This document shows, piece by piece, positions 48,623-61,485 of a stretch of DNA of 64,000 bases. The stretch's first letter is position 1, and every line of letters begins with the position of its first letter. The DNA is from Stichopus chloronotus (taxonomy: Eukaryota; Echinodermata; Holothuroidea; Aspidochirotida; Stichopodidae), in the NCBI GenBank assembly GCA_021234535.1, contig CM037836.1:22868769-22932768 (forward strand), read 5' to 3'. The position numbers and the translations under genes were made by a program. The notes beneath the pieces are model-generated. The model worked only from the letters and a program-made list of their open reading frames with translations, made no database searches and had not been told where the DNA came from.

Positions 48623-49714
48623 GACAGTTATATTTTGATTGCACTGTAACATGCATGTGCAGTGACCTCTTCCCATAAAGTTACATGCATGACCACGAGG
48701 TATAAATTTTAATGCATGCATGCACCTGCAGTGCGTGCTGTCCCACTTTTTTTCTATACACAATAAAAGGTTGTAGGTTTGCAATAGTAAACTGCAAACT
48801 GGTGCTTGAACAAATGTGGCGATGTTACCATCTTGTCAAAGCTTACCATATTTTTAGCAAAAATAAGCAAATGAACTAATTGTTACAAATATGTCACTCT
48901 CCAGTCAGGAGGACAAGGTCATTGCAAAAATGCACCCCCAACCACGAATATATTCGTAACATGAATTTACTGAACAAACAGCAGTGAAATGGTCAGGTGA
49001 ATATCTCTTATGTAACAGCTATTGATATTGTGCTTATGCATGTCTACAACTCGGTTCACACCTGTATGCAAATTGATAATTACATAGTCCAGTATAAAAG
49101 AGAATAGCATACTATGTCTTGAATAGTCTACCTGTCCATCCAGAAAGAGGCCAGAGTCAACACGGAAAATAATAGTATGCAACTTTCTTGTTACTCTTGT
49201 ATTTGTATACTTTACATGTTGAGGTACAGTATGAACTGCAGTGTGAACACTTTCTCACCTGAATTAATTTCAAGAACTTTTCTCTAACAGATCATAGTTA
49301 TATATCTAAACTCCAGATTACAAACAGTCTATTAGAGACACTTGTGATACTGTATGTCACCAGCCCCTCTGTACCCCTTGTGTGAATACAAAAAGTAATA
49401 GTATAGAAAGGATTTGCCTTTTTCTGAGACAAGCCATGACTTCTACAGTACATTTTTATTTTTTTATATCAGTTTGTAAAAACATGAATTCCAAAACTTA
49501 AATGACAAAGTAAGTCTTATGCCTTTAAGTATATAGTTATGACTATAGATGTATGTACAGTACCTTATTTTAGAGGGAAATAGTGCATTTACAATGAAGC
49601 AAAATGGTATTAAATGATGGCTTTACTGTATAGCTTTAATTTATGTTACACCATTCACACCCATCTACAATTACATCCATAACAAGGTTCTTGCAAATTT
49701 ACCGTCCTCAATGC

Positions 49715-49965
49715 ATTATGCATAATATGAGTTATGGACGATGGGGATCAATTGAATTTTTGACAGACTGGGTGAACAAATTGAACACATTTAACTGAAT
49801 TTCTGTCTGTGAGAAATTTATTTCTTGAAAAGAAGGCCACAGTTCCTTCTTATTTTCAGTATATTTATATATATCATCATTCTGTGTCTTTAAATATTGG
49901 GTTTCAAACATATACAAACATACAACTTCTTTGCGTAAAACAAATGCCTTATGAAATTACCACCT
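49715..49965 (+). repeat. Family C dispersed repeat, forward copy
   Basis: Includes GTGAACAAATTG, AACTGAATTTCTGTCTGTGA, TTTCTTGAAAAGAAGGCC and the later AAACAAATGCCTTAT, in the same order as the copy at 50888. Confidence 0.7.
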
Positions 49966-50299
49966 GTTACTTTCTGAAATACACACATCTTTGTCCATAC
50001 AATGAATCCAACGTGGGGTAACCTTCTTATAATAAATTTGTGCATTTGTGATAAAAATCCTGATAATACACTGACAGTAACAACATCAATTGCAAGGATT
50101 TTCGCACAATATACTCTTAATTTTGAGTGAACTGAACCGAACTGCATTCACACAAATAAATGATCTGCAGGTCTAACTTAGATACAGTACCTACAGATTG
50201 GTGAAACTTTTAACTTAAGAAAGCCATGAGGATATACAGTAATTGCTGATGTCAAAGATTTCAAGTACTGAATATGTCACAAAGCTTCAGAAATGAATT

Positions 50300-50430
50300 C
50301 AAATGGTCCAACCGGGAATGTAGCTACGGTGGTAGGCGGTGGTCAGCTCTAGCCGGCACTCACAACTGCCGACCACTACTAGAGAAAGAAATACACACTA
50401 CCGACCACCACTTGTGGACTTGTGTGATCA
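50300..50430. repeat. Small cluster of CCGACCACNAC direct/inverted repeats
   Basis: GGTAGGCGGTGGTCAG, CTGCCGACCACTACT and CTACCGACCACCACTT are related words, the first inverted relative to the other two, so the block can fold. Confidence 0.5.
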
Positions 50431-50887
50431 TCACTCTAGTCCAAGATAAAAGTAAATTGATATCAAAATATAAGGATGAGCAATTTACACAACCACCACT
50501 TCAGAAAAAATAACCACCATCACTCACAAACAGCTAGCTATACCCTTGGGTCCAACTGGTCCAAAATGGTCCTAACACATTTACAGTACAGGACATTCCT
50601 GAAACAAAATGTTGGAATTTATTCACTTAAATTAAAATGGTTGGTGGCACAATAATTTGTGACGTCACTCTAGTACAACTCAAATTACTCTCTTTGTTTT
50701 TCTTGTTTTTTTTCCCCCAAAAAAAGGGCCTTTAGACCTTGTCACAACTATGATCACTCTCTTTCTGTTAAAGGGTAATACGGCATTTAGATATATACAT
50801 ACACGGGGTACAAAGAAAATAGTCCTACTCATCGTCAAACCATTCAGTCTCATCAATAAACATTGACAAAAGCTTCACCTCTTCAAA

Positions 50888-51125
50888 ACATTATGCATGT
50901 GATGAGTAGCGGAAGATGCATCATTTGAATTTTGAAAAGTTTAGGTGAACAAATTATTGTTGACCAACAAATAACTGAATTTCCATCTGTGGGAAACTTA
51001 TTTCTTGAAAAGAAAGCTACTTTTCTTCCTTGTTTTGAATAATCTTTCATTCTTTGTCCACAAACATTGGTTTTAAAAATATGATTATTTTCTGTGACAC
51101 AAACACCTTATTTCCCTTTTAGGGG
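50888..51125 (+). repeat. Family C dispersed repeat, forward copy
   Basis: Includes TTAGGTGAACAAATTATTGT, AACTGAATTTCCATCTGTG, TTTCTTGAAAAGAAAGC, TTTGTCCACAAACATTGG and CAAACACCTTATTTCCC. Confidence 0.7.
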
Positions 51126-51215
51126 TGAAACAGATACAAGCTCTCCCAACATGCTATGGAAGAAAACATTAAACTTTATGAGGTTATATTTCTCCCCCCC
51201 TCCTCTCCCCCAAAG

Positions 51216-51393
51216 AACATTTGAGGGTTACATTCCCTGGGGCTCAAAAATATCACTTTCCATCAACCCCCTCTGACTTGGAAGAAATTAACCAGCTTCG
51301 GCCAAAAAGGCCGTTGGATAAATCAGTTGTAATAAGACAACTTAATAATGAGATGTTTCAGGACTCTTCCATCCGTGCAAGCCTGACTTACAG
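51216..51393 (+). CDS. Candidate 178-nt exon, gene unknown
   Basis: One of the best acceptors in the window (TTTCTCCCCCCCTCCTCTCC, then CCAAAG, ending 51215) precedes a 178-nt open frame closed by TTACAG|GTGGGC. Phase is 1 in and 2 out. The peptide starts HLRVTFPGAQKYHFPSTPSD, passes LEEINQLRPKRPLDKSV and ends NNEMFQDSSIRASLTYR. It is balanced and protein-like, with Pro/Lys turns between helix-prone segments. The exon begins shortly after a family C repeat copy, so the exon's history could involve that insertion. No family recognised. Confidence 0.45.
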
Positions 51394-51409
51394 GTGGGCA
51401 TCTTAGCTA

Positions 51410-54400
51410 CGAGTGCACAGGAGAGTTTCTAAGACAACCTGTACGCTCATTCAAAATCAGACAGATCAAGTCACAAAGGTACAGAATGTTATGAGTTAAA
51501 AGATCTGGGTTGTACCAACAGGCTAGAAACTGTTACATCTTTTGATTCTGCTATATAAGTAAGATATAAAAATGTCAAGTACAGTATTAGTGATCTCAGG
51601 CATACTTACTCTGTCCTGTAGGAAATTTTAAGAAGTCATACTTTCAAATTTTTTCCTTTGATTCCATTGATATTTTTGTTTGGGCATTTTTTGGCAGCAC
51701 AAGTTCTTTAATCTGTAAGGCACGTAGTAGTAATACATTAATACAATAGTATATGGAGCACAAGACTGTTATAGTCTTGTTCCTCACTTTGAACAAGTTA
51801 GACTACAGTACTACTATTGCACCGGTACTGACTGCCGAAAGTACAATACCAGTGCCAAATTTTTGTGGTACCCACGTAAGCCTAGCTGAGTTAAATACAG
51901 TATGACTGTAAGGTACATTAATTGGTAGGTGAACATTAAGGAAAAGGATCAAGACAAAGCAATGCGGTGAATAGTGGAATTTATGCAATACTAAAAACAA
52001 TGTGGATTATAGAAAATGAAAAACATAAATAAATTAAATTGGAAGAAAGAAGAGATGAGAAAAGATGCATCATGGGTAAAGGGAGCTACAGTATAGTCAT
52101 TCCCTTTAAGGTTCAAAGGGTGTATTGTAAAATGAATGACTGATGCACACTGCAGAGTTCCATCTACCCAGAGCCTCCTCCAGCCAAGTAAGACCCCATG
52201 CAAAAGAATGATAATAAGTGAAACCGATTTGGTACAGTCCCTGTGTGCACAAATGATGTAAATTTTATGTGACACAAAGGGTCAGTACAGACCTTTCATA
52301 ACTTCTACCGGTCACACCAATCTGCAGAATGATCGTAAACTAATCATATATGAAAGGAGAATTCAGAATTAAATTACAGCATTGCAAATTGTAGGTAGTG
52401 TACTGTGAGGTTAGGCATGACAAATTCACTGCATGAGCAGATACATTTTGTGCATAAGGATACAGTATTTGATCTGTAATATGCCTTTAAGGGGCCTATG
52501 AAGATAGGCAAATCAGAATATCCCATTACTGCACATAATCAGATCAGATCAGATCTGAACTGAACATAAATAGTTGATGATCTGCGAGTATTACTTTCAG
52601 GTTACTATCTACGGTATAGGTAAGTGAAGGAGAACAATTCCAACCTTTTGGAATCGATTACTATTAAAACAAAATATCTTGATGCAATTTACATGATGCA
52701 CATGGTCATCCACAGTAGATGCCATTTATCATATTTTGCATGAGACTAGATTTGGGACACCAGTATAATTGTATGCATATCTGCTGTATGCTGTGTGCAC
52801 CTCTTTGAAATCATGCACACATGACACCCACATGACAGCGATCCCTTTGGCAAATGTAAAATTTTCTCTCATAATGTCAGAACAAGTTTCTTAAAATATA
52901 AGGATGCTGATGACCCAGTTTCAACCCTTTAAAGCTGTGCCCACCCTTGTTTAGAGTACATGCAGTGTCCATACGTGGTCTAGAAAATGTGGCAATTACT
53001 TCTACATTCTGTGACTTATTGGCTTCTGCAGTATTCTGGATGTGCAATCTAGGTGTTTACACACATAAAAAACTAATCGGATTAGACTGCAGACAAAAAG
53101 AAAAGGAATGATGGGGCCTTACACGTTATTAATATAGGGGCTCCCTATGTACATACATTCAGTTTTTGCAGGTCTCTACGTAGTTGATTTTTATAATTAT
53201 AGGTATGCATAGCTCAAACAACAATTTTAAGACACAGATTTATTCTTTTATAGGCCCCACAATAAAAGTCATGGATCATTTCTCATTTTTTTTTCTTCTT
53301 TAACCATGTGAGTTTAAGGGTATGATTACTCCGTTAATGGATTTCACTTTGTTTAAAGCAAAACAGTTATTGCATGTGAATGATAGACACAACAAAATTT
53401 GAGCTGCTGGTGATGGTGGCTTACACCCTTCGAAATAAAAACTCGTAAGTCGTAAAGTCGCTATTGTCTTATGAATAACACTCACGATTGACTGTATGTT
53501 TGCTTAAAATATGGAATTACAGGTAGCACTTCAATATAAGCAGTGGGTTAACATGTTTCTCATTTTAAGTATGAGAGTGAAAAGACACACGTATACACTT
53601 TCTAAAGCACTAACTTACCTGAAATCCTGTTTATAAGACTAGCATAGCATATTGACTGAACTTATGGTACAGTACACCATCACCAAATGCGCTTATTGCG
53701 TATTACTCTGCATCAACCTACTTAAGGGTTTTGATTTTGCAAAAAAATATTTCATAATCACAAATTTCTCCTGAATGAATATTTCATACTGCTGTTATTC
53801 ATTCAAACCAGGGATTTGCTATTTGACTGTTCAAACGGTGAGATAAAACTCATGCAACATCACAGGGGGAACATACTCAAACGTGATCTTGATGACTTTC
53901 ATGCACCATGCCAAATGTTGATTGACCTTTACTTTGTACTAAAAAAGAGTGTCTTATATGTTTCTAACTTACATCAAACTCGTAGCTTATCTGGGCCAGC
54001 TTCACCAAAGCCGTTACTCATAGAACCTTGCAACCACAAATAACGGCTAGTTTTCAGGTTGTGATTGATTTATATGGAAAGCCATCCTTCCATTAAGTAA
54101 CAAAACTGAAAATCTAAAATACTGATGTCGTTTCTCTCATAACATGGCCCGGTAGCATGCAGTCTTTTTTCCCCTCACAATGCAATTCCCTATATTATTT
54201 TCTTCACTTCTTTTTTGTGGGTTAAAATGTCACAGACTGGATGGAAATTTAAAGGCAAAGGTGAATCTCTCAGCATTGATACTTGTACAAAGATGCAATT
54301 AAAAACAAAATTGGGAGATACAGTATGGAACATGGGAGGTCAGATGCAGTTTATTTTTCAAAGGTACTGTAAAAATGTTGCACATACACTAAATACTTTG

Positions 54401-56500
54401 TGTTTAACCATTCTGCAGATACACTAACAGAAAATGTAGCCATGCAATTAATGTCAAGGCTGAAATTTAACGGACGTCCCAAATACAGTAACTAAAATTC
54501 ACCACAAACAAAACCTTTCCTGCTGGTTGTGTGACAGACGAATAGCTATATCTCAAACAAAATTCTATGCTATAAAATTGACAGCACTTTGTCCATATTG
54601 TCCTTCATTTACATTAAAGTGATTGCGTGCCTATATCCAAAAAGTAAAAAACTTTGTCAGTAATGTCCAAAAGTTTTTTAAGGCTTTTAATTGCACCTTT
54701 CAGTCACCTTGGAAAACTGTTAAATAGTTTTCAAGTGGTTAATTCTGCCATGTGATTTCAAATTCTTCTAACATGGCAACAAAAATTGTGAAATACGATA
54801 ATGTAGTGGTTGACAGCTTTCATTCAAATCAACCATGTGTTTCTTTGAGCTAGCCAATGGGAAGGATACAAGTGTTGAATATTCAGCTAGTCAAAACAAG
54901 GATCACTGATGCTGCAATGATGTCATCAGTTTGTAGGTTATTTGTAAACACAGTGCTTCCTTTCACCAAATACTACGATTCCAGATACTGACCAAGGAGA
55001 GACGACTTGAGTGGTATGTTTTTGATACACAAATGAGACCTGTGCTTTTGCATATTCATAATGTAGGCACTCATATAGTAAGAAACTTAAATTTTCAAAT
55101 ATGATTATGCATTTTTACTGTGTTTATGACAATCCTGTTGCTTTTTAAAGTAGTTACCATCATTTTCGTTCATTGAAAGATGTAGTCCGTCCATATACAA
55201 AGTCGCGTGTATATTCCAAAATAAAGAAAATTTTAAGATCAAACATAATCTTATCCTTCTGGTTTTACAGTACACACGCAATCACTTTAACAAAAGAACA
55301 ACAACGATCTTTTTGGTATATGCTTCATAAAAAGATTAATTCTCCTTCTACGTGAAATGAAATTATCAATGGATCCTCAATCTGTTCTGTTGACCAAATA
55401 CACCTGAAATATAAAGTTGCCTTGGCACTACTTACAGAACTGCAGCACTTCCACACAAATGGCAGCATGTACAGTATACCAGCTACATTACCCTATGATG
55501 CTCACTTGAAACAAGCAGTTAACACGTATACAGCTCACACAAAACCAGCCTAGCCTCAGCTGTTGGTCTGAGTGCAGTAAAAAGAAACATTAAAAATTCA
55601 AACCCATCATCTTTAAAGCTACTACACGTACAGTAAGGTTAAATTCAACCTTTCAGCATATTTAAGGAGGCAGGTTGCTCCAGGCAGACCACTCAGTCAT
55701 TATTTTATGCTATGATCACCTAACTTCTATGCGTCAGGTAGCTATACATCCGACACCTGGTACTTGTACCAACGTAGGTGTCTAGGCTAACCTATACTTC
55801 CCCAGGTCTTTGCAGCTAATATCCTGTGGCAAGTGCATAATGTACTTCCTACAACAGTGTTGGAAAAGTGACATTGCTGCATGGAAAAGATACTTGCCTT
55901 GGTTCATGGTGGCAACTGCGACTAAAATACTCTGAGTACCAAGCATCTACCGCTATGCTCAGCAGACTGAGGTACTGCAATGCACTTATGCACGTACCTG
56001 CTATGCCATCGCACATAGAGCTGTGGGTATGGTATGGGATCTAACGTAGTTATAAAATATTTGTGAACTTTTGTGCACAAAGGCTGGCTATAGAGTGGTT
56101 TACATACAGGAAAAATGGTGTTCAGCACAAGTGCATACTACAGATTAGTGGACTATCAGGAAAATATGGAGTAGTCTAATTTACTATTGAGTGCATATGA
56201 AACGAGGGCAAACCACGGAGTTGCGTATCTCATCGCCAACATGCACATTGATTTCAATACAGGGCCTGCACATGGGAATTTGTAATAGTTTATTGCTAAG
56301 TACTTACAAAAATTTAAGTAAATTGGGTTAATAGTTCCCAAGATATGCTGGAAATAGCAATTTGGGGGGAAAATAGACTTTTTTCTCACAAATCAGCAAA
56401 TTTGACTCACTTTACCATACAACTAATACATCTTGCACATATTGGCATCATGCACAACCTTACCAAGTTTTAACCTTATCCCTCATATGCTTTTCAAACT
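51410..56500. other. Mostly non-coding; weak exon possibility at 54230
   Basis: A fair acceptor (TTAAAATGTCACAG at about 54234) precedes an open frame (TGWKFKGKGESLSIDTC...), but no donor is convincing. A 19-nt acceptor-donor pair at about 52594-52612 (TTTCAG/GTAAGT) is too small to call. Confidence 0.35.
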
Positions 56501-56534
56501 ATTCTGGAAAAAAAACAATTTGGACAGGTCCGGA

Positions 56535-56570
56535 CGCAACACACACACACAAGCACACACGCACACACAT
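56535..56570. repeat. CA microsatellite
   Basis: ACACACACACACAAGCACAC and flanking CA-rich sequence. Confidence 0.85.
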
Positions 56571-56676
56571 TGGCACGGACACGTTTTCATTTATACCACC
56601 CAACAGGACCCTCCTGTACCCATGGTCACTCTACCATGGGGTACCCCTGGGGTGTTGCTATTCATCCACTCCAAGC

Positions 56677-56690
56677 GTTTCCATGGCAAC
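56677..56690. promoter_or_regulatory. RFX X-box-like palindrome GTTTCCATGGCAAC
   Basis: Matches the known RFX-type X-box consensus GTNNCCATGGNAAC with both half-sites. It sits in a GC-richer patch with further CCATGG words at 56619-56700. Binding is inferred from the word alone. Confidence 0.45.
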
Positions 56691-58084
56691 CAATCTCCCA
56701 TGGGTGCATAGTATAATATGTAGCTCCACTAGCCAAGTGACTACAATATCTCATCTAGCCCCTATAGGACGATGAGATAATAATTATAACACCAATATTC
56801 AGGGACTTCAGGTGCAGGAAATTAAACCTACACCAAAATAAAGCAAGTTAATTCATCAGATTAACAAATCATGCATCTACATGCAACCACAATAACACAA
56901 TGGAAGCATTTTACATTACATCCCTTCTGATCTGGGGCTTGTAAAAGGGCATCAATAGGTTTTGGTGAAAAATTTTACAATTTTATAAAAAGAAAAAAAA
57001 ACAGTTCACGAACATAATATCTCAAGATCGGTTCTAACCATGGAGGGATTACAGATAAGGCTGACTGCATGAGCGAAGCATTTTTTTTATTTTATTTTCT
57101 TCTTTATTTAACAGCTCCAAGAACTCGAGTGAAAGTTTTTGTAATGTTTACAATCACCTTTGTAATCTTATATCTCTAAAACTGAATCTTAGGACTGCCT
57201 TCCCTTTTATTGAATCTTTGATAAAAGCCCTGGCTCTCTGTGAATTTTATATCTTTCACTATTTACCACAGTTTTATTGAAAAACCTATTCCTTTTCCCA
57301 AATACTTAAAGGCAGAAATCACATTAGTTTCAAATTTCATAGGCAGACCATACGTAATAAAACCAAAACAGAAAGAAATTGATGGATGATAAAAGGATTG
57401 CATCAAAGTGACTACAAAACCATCCAAATGGTACATACAGTCTGTTTAGTTTGGAATTATTTCTTTGCTTGTTAATTCACTCCTTTTATTGAAAGCATCC
57501 AGTTTCATTTGCTATTACTTTATATTAGTTTTTACTATTTCTTTCCTTCTATTAAAATTTTCTTCCAGGATGAGAAAACTTAATGCCACCATTTAATTCA
57601 GTATTCCAAACAATGAATGAAGACAGATTAAAGCTCTTACACAATTCTTCCCAACTGTAGGCTGTTGCTAAAAATAACTTTTAAATATTCTTTGTTGCTC
57701 ATCACCATACAGTTGCAATATGTCTCTGACTTTATCAACTGTAACTCTCAACTTCAATGTACTTTCATCACTGGCCTACCTTCTTTCTTCCACTGCAAAT
57801 CACTATCTTTTTTTTCTCTTCATCCCTGTCTTTTGTTCATTATACATCCTACATGATACAACTTTTTCGCTGACCTATGACTTTTCAGTAACTTACGCAT
57901 TTTTCACTAAAACAAGCATTTTCCAACGAAATTTCATATTACCCTAGGCTATACTGTATATCCATCCAATTATACAGTACAGCATATATACCTTCTCCAT
58001 GGTACCTGTTATGTTACCCATCTCAAAGTACACGTAACATGAAAGACACATTCAGAGTATTAAGATATCATTAAAAAGAGAGCC

Positions 58085-58590
58085 ACAATTGTTTTCAAAA
58101 TCCACCAAACATTGATGATTTCACAAATTTCTGTTTCACAATTACATCATGAATAAACATAAAAAATGCAAATATGTGACATTTAGATAGAGACTCACAC
58201 AATATGCCTTATGCCATAAGCTTCCTTTATTTAAAATTTATTTGAAGAACAACTGAGGAATTTCGTGTCCCAATGATTTTTTTTTTTTTTTGAGAAAGGA
58301 TTGTCTTCTTTAAACATATTCAAATCACCAATTTTTTGAGAAGCGAGTATTGTCTTCTTTAAACACATTCAAGTTGCACCAATGCAAAACCCAGTGATTC
58401 AGAAACTAAGAGATAATATACACAGGCCCTAACAAAAGAACTACTGACACAGGGCAACACACCACATCATCTAATTTGCATAAATAAAAGGCCACATCTC
58501 AAAAAGGTGACAGATTGCCATTCAGGTTACAATATCTGAAGGAAACCAGCATTTTTCAAGATGCATAGTCACTTCGTCTTTAACATAAAG
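58085..58590 (+). repeat. Family E dispersed repeat, copy 2
   Basis: Colinear with 40440-40925; carries an internal duplication of TTGTCTTCTTTAAACA (about 58301 and 58350). Confidence 0.75.
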
Positions 58591-58989
58591 TTCCACTCTT
58601 TGACTTTGCCGTCCTAGGGCTGTAAACCTCATTGAAACTACAGAAACATGTCAAGCATGTTTTGAGGACGCACAGGTGACATGACCTTGGGTCGTGTGTA
58701 AGAGTTATTTCTGAATTGCTGGATTTGATCTTAGGATTTATAATTTTCCCTCCTTGTAAATTTATACCATCACTAAAGCAATGATATATGCATGGAGCAG
58801 GTTTGTTTTGATATCATTTTCCTTTCAACAAAATACTATCCATCAAAGTGAAACCATATTTGGCAAGCAAAAAATCGTTGCAGGGGGACATTCCAAGTGC
58901 GGCAGATAAGACCATGTGATTGTAAAGTTAAGCCATCAGAGTTTACCTGAGGAAATAGTCAGGCGAAGAAAACAAAGCCCATAGGCTCA

Positions 58990-59090
58990 TTCAGCCTTGG
59001 CTCTCATCATCCCAGCAATCTGCAAAAGTACAGTAAGTCCTCGCCCCGACAATTAGCCCACTCTGGGGTGCTAATTTGATCTGCAATGAC
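58990..59090. promoter_or_regulatory. Candidate regulatory element with inverted ATTAGC/GCTAAT
   Basis: AATTAGCCCACTCTGGGGTG followed by CTAATT places two homeodomain-type words in inverted orientation at 59051-59074, within unique GC-richer sequence. Confidence 0.3.
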
Positions 59091-59989
59091 TATTTCAAAA
59101 GGTAAAGAAGTCACAGCTTTAAGCAATGAAGTGATTGTTGAAGGATTTAGAAGGGATGTAGGGAATGCGTAAGAAGAAAAAAAAGGTCAAATGTCTACGA
59201 ATGTTTAGGTCACAGTATTCCATTCATGAGTTAAAATAGGAAAGAAAGAGATGTTATGCTCCACAAAATCAGACCCAGATTGTTTGTGATCCATTTGTCA
59301 ATTAAATGTGGCACATGTGATATATTCTCCATGTAAGAAGGGAAGAGGCTGGAGAAACACAAATAAAGGTTGTTTAGAATCCTCAGAGGCAACCCAAATG
59401 TCAACTAAATATGTTAGCACCAGACTTGAAATGACCATAATGTTGATAAACATCACTTTGCCTAGATCTATTTGGCTAAACATTACACTAGTCAGCAGCT
59501 TCTATTTGCCTGAGTTTGCAAAATCTTGAAGGAATAACTACACTTGACCTGACCTTTTTAAGTCCCCCTCATTTTCTGGAAAGTGAAAACTTACATTAAT
59601 ACCAGCTCTGTGAACATGATGAAACAACTGTCAAATGGCTAATTTGGGGAGTGTATCATGACGAACCTCAGCTCAGAAAGCTGCTCATGAAATTCAAAAG
59701 ACGGGCAATTCTAGGAAGAAGCTGGTTTCAAAATGACAGTATTGTTTCACCAGACATTGATAGTCTATTGGGTTCCTGTCTCTGATCCCCCCAACAAATT
59801 AGTCTTTTAAATGTGATGTGAATATTAACTGCATGTTTAAATTTATATCTCCTTTGATATAGTAATTTGAATAGCCCTGATGATGAAAACATTAAATCCT
59901 TTGGGTTTTTTTCCCTTGCACATTTGTATTTTTTTTTTTTTATGGGTTAACATTCAGGAATGTGTGTTACAGCTTAGATAAATTGCCTT

Positions 59990-60530
59990 GTCAGATATCC
60001 CTTGACAGGGAAGAATTAAGTCCTGAAGCAATTAGCGTACTGTGCTGCAGACCAATGCTGACTCGTATATATGAAATATGCCACCTGCCAAGGAAGAGAC
60101 ATGTGCAGTACAATCTACGAATCAAATGCCACATTCATCAAAACATATGTCACTCAATTTGATAATCCGAACCTACCAAAGTGACTGACTTTTTCAGTCG
60201 ATCAGCGACTGCAGTTTGGGCCATCCGTTTTATTTCGGGTTTTTTCTTTTTTTTCCTCAAAGCAGGAGACAGAGTTGTGGTAATTACATTATGGTACATT
60301 AAGAGAAGAGAAATGGGTGGACTAATATTACATAAGCCGCTTGTCTATAAAATAAATGCAATTAAATGTATGGTGGCCTCATTTTTATGACAAGGGCAAT
60401 TCTACTCTACATAAAACCACTCCCTAATTAACGACACAAAGACACTTTGTTTATCGCTAACTCACTCAGCCCAGTAATTAATTACTTTTTTGTTCAAGCT
60501 GCTGTACCACAAGTACATCACAGGGTTGTA
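59990..60530. promoter_or_regulatory. Candidate enhancer-like cluster of TF words
   Basis: Unique sequence dense in homeodomain (AATTAGCG, GTAATTACATTA, CCTAATTAACG, AGTAATTAATTAC), octamer-like (ATGCAATTAAATG), CDX-like (TTTTTATGAC) and an inverted TCF/SOX pair ACAAAGACACTTTGT at 60436-60450. No coding frame with splice support. Inferred from word content. Confidence 0.3.
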
Positions 60531-60837
60531 TGGTGTCCTACATGCAATTCTAGATATACATGATTTACTACCAAAGGGAAGCCAGAGTCAAAGTAAAGAA
60601 GAAGAAAAAAAAATATGATACAAATTATTATGTCACATACTTAGTCATTGATTCTGGGATGACTACAATCATATCATTTTTTTCAAAATGGTGCCAAAAT
60701 GCACACCATATAGCAAAATTGGGTAATTCTTTGGCGAGTTGTTGATACAAATTCACACAAACTGATGCAGAGCATACTGTGAGCAACATGTTCTAAACAA
60801 GGAGATCCCAAATGAAGCATGTTCCCTAAGGCACAGC

Positions 60838-61089
60838 GTGATCAATTTTGCTGGACGGAAAGACAGTTTAAACACATACAAGGCAGGGATGGATTTTGAC
60901 ACAGGGCCTCAAATCCAACAACATGGAACATTAGTTACGACAAAACATGGGTGTGTGGGTCTCATCTACTCCATGGACTTCCGGCTGGACATTGCCCGGG
61001 ACCTCACCAGGGGTCCTCTTGTGAGCCTGTGGACACCACCAGAAGTGGAGGGTTTCCTTCTTCGGAGCCCGGCACTAAACTTCGTCTAG
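60838..61089 (+). other. GC-richer open frame of unclear origin
   Basis: About 83 codons are open to a TAG. The 3' half is GC-rich (DFRLDIARDLTRGPLVSLW, then PPEVEGFLLRSPALN). It has an ATG but no clear donor, acceptor or promoter. It may be a piece of a mobile element or a terminal exon. No family recognised. Confidence 0.2.
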
Positions 61090-61129
61090 CTACAACCCTG
61101 TGTTGAGAAATGTCTCAAGCATGGTAGGC

Positions 61130-61400
61130 ATGCATCACGGGTAAGCATGTATAGTAGGCATGTATTATGTATAGTAGGAATGTATAGTGGGCATGTTATG
61201 TATGGTAGGCATGTATAGTAGGCATGTATTATGTATAGTAGGCATGTATAGTAGGCATGTATTATGTATATAGTAGGCATGTATAGTAGGCATGTATAAT
61301 GTATAGTAGGCATGTATTGTGTATAGTAGGCATGTATAGTAGGCATGTATTATGTATAGTAGGCATGTATAGTAGGCATGTAGGTAGGCATGAATCATGT
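61130..61400. repeat. Tandem array with 13-bp unit and 33-bp higher-order unit
   Basis: The basic unit is TATAGTAGGCATG. Two such units plus a 7-bp TATTATG spacer form a 33-bp higher-order repeat that recurs several times. Ile/His/Tyr/Cys frames on the minus strand come from the array. Confidence 0.9.
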
Positions 61401-61472
61401 GTCTAATGGTCTTAGACTTTGGACAGATGTTCTTTTTTCAAATCTCTACTACATGATTTGACCCTACCCCCT

Positions 61473-61485
61473 CCCCCCCCCCCCC
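61473..61485 (+). repeat. C13 homopolymer
   Basis: Thirteen C shortly after the tandem array. Confidence 0.85.

Noticed and set aside
52594..52614. 19-nt micro-exon between TTTCAG and GTAAGT
   Set aside because: Chance pairs of this size are expected, and joining to the 51216 exon would give an in-frame stop.
61086..61398. His/Tyr/Cys-repeat protein on the minus strand
   Set aside because: Translation of the TATAGTAGGCATG array.
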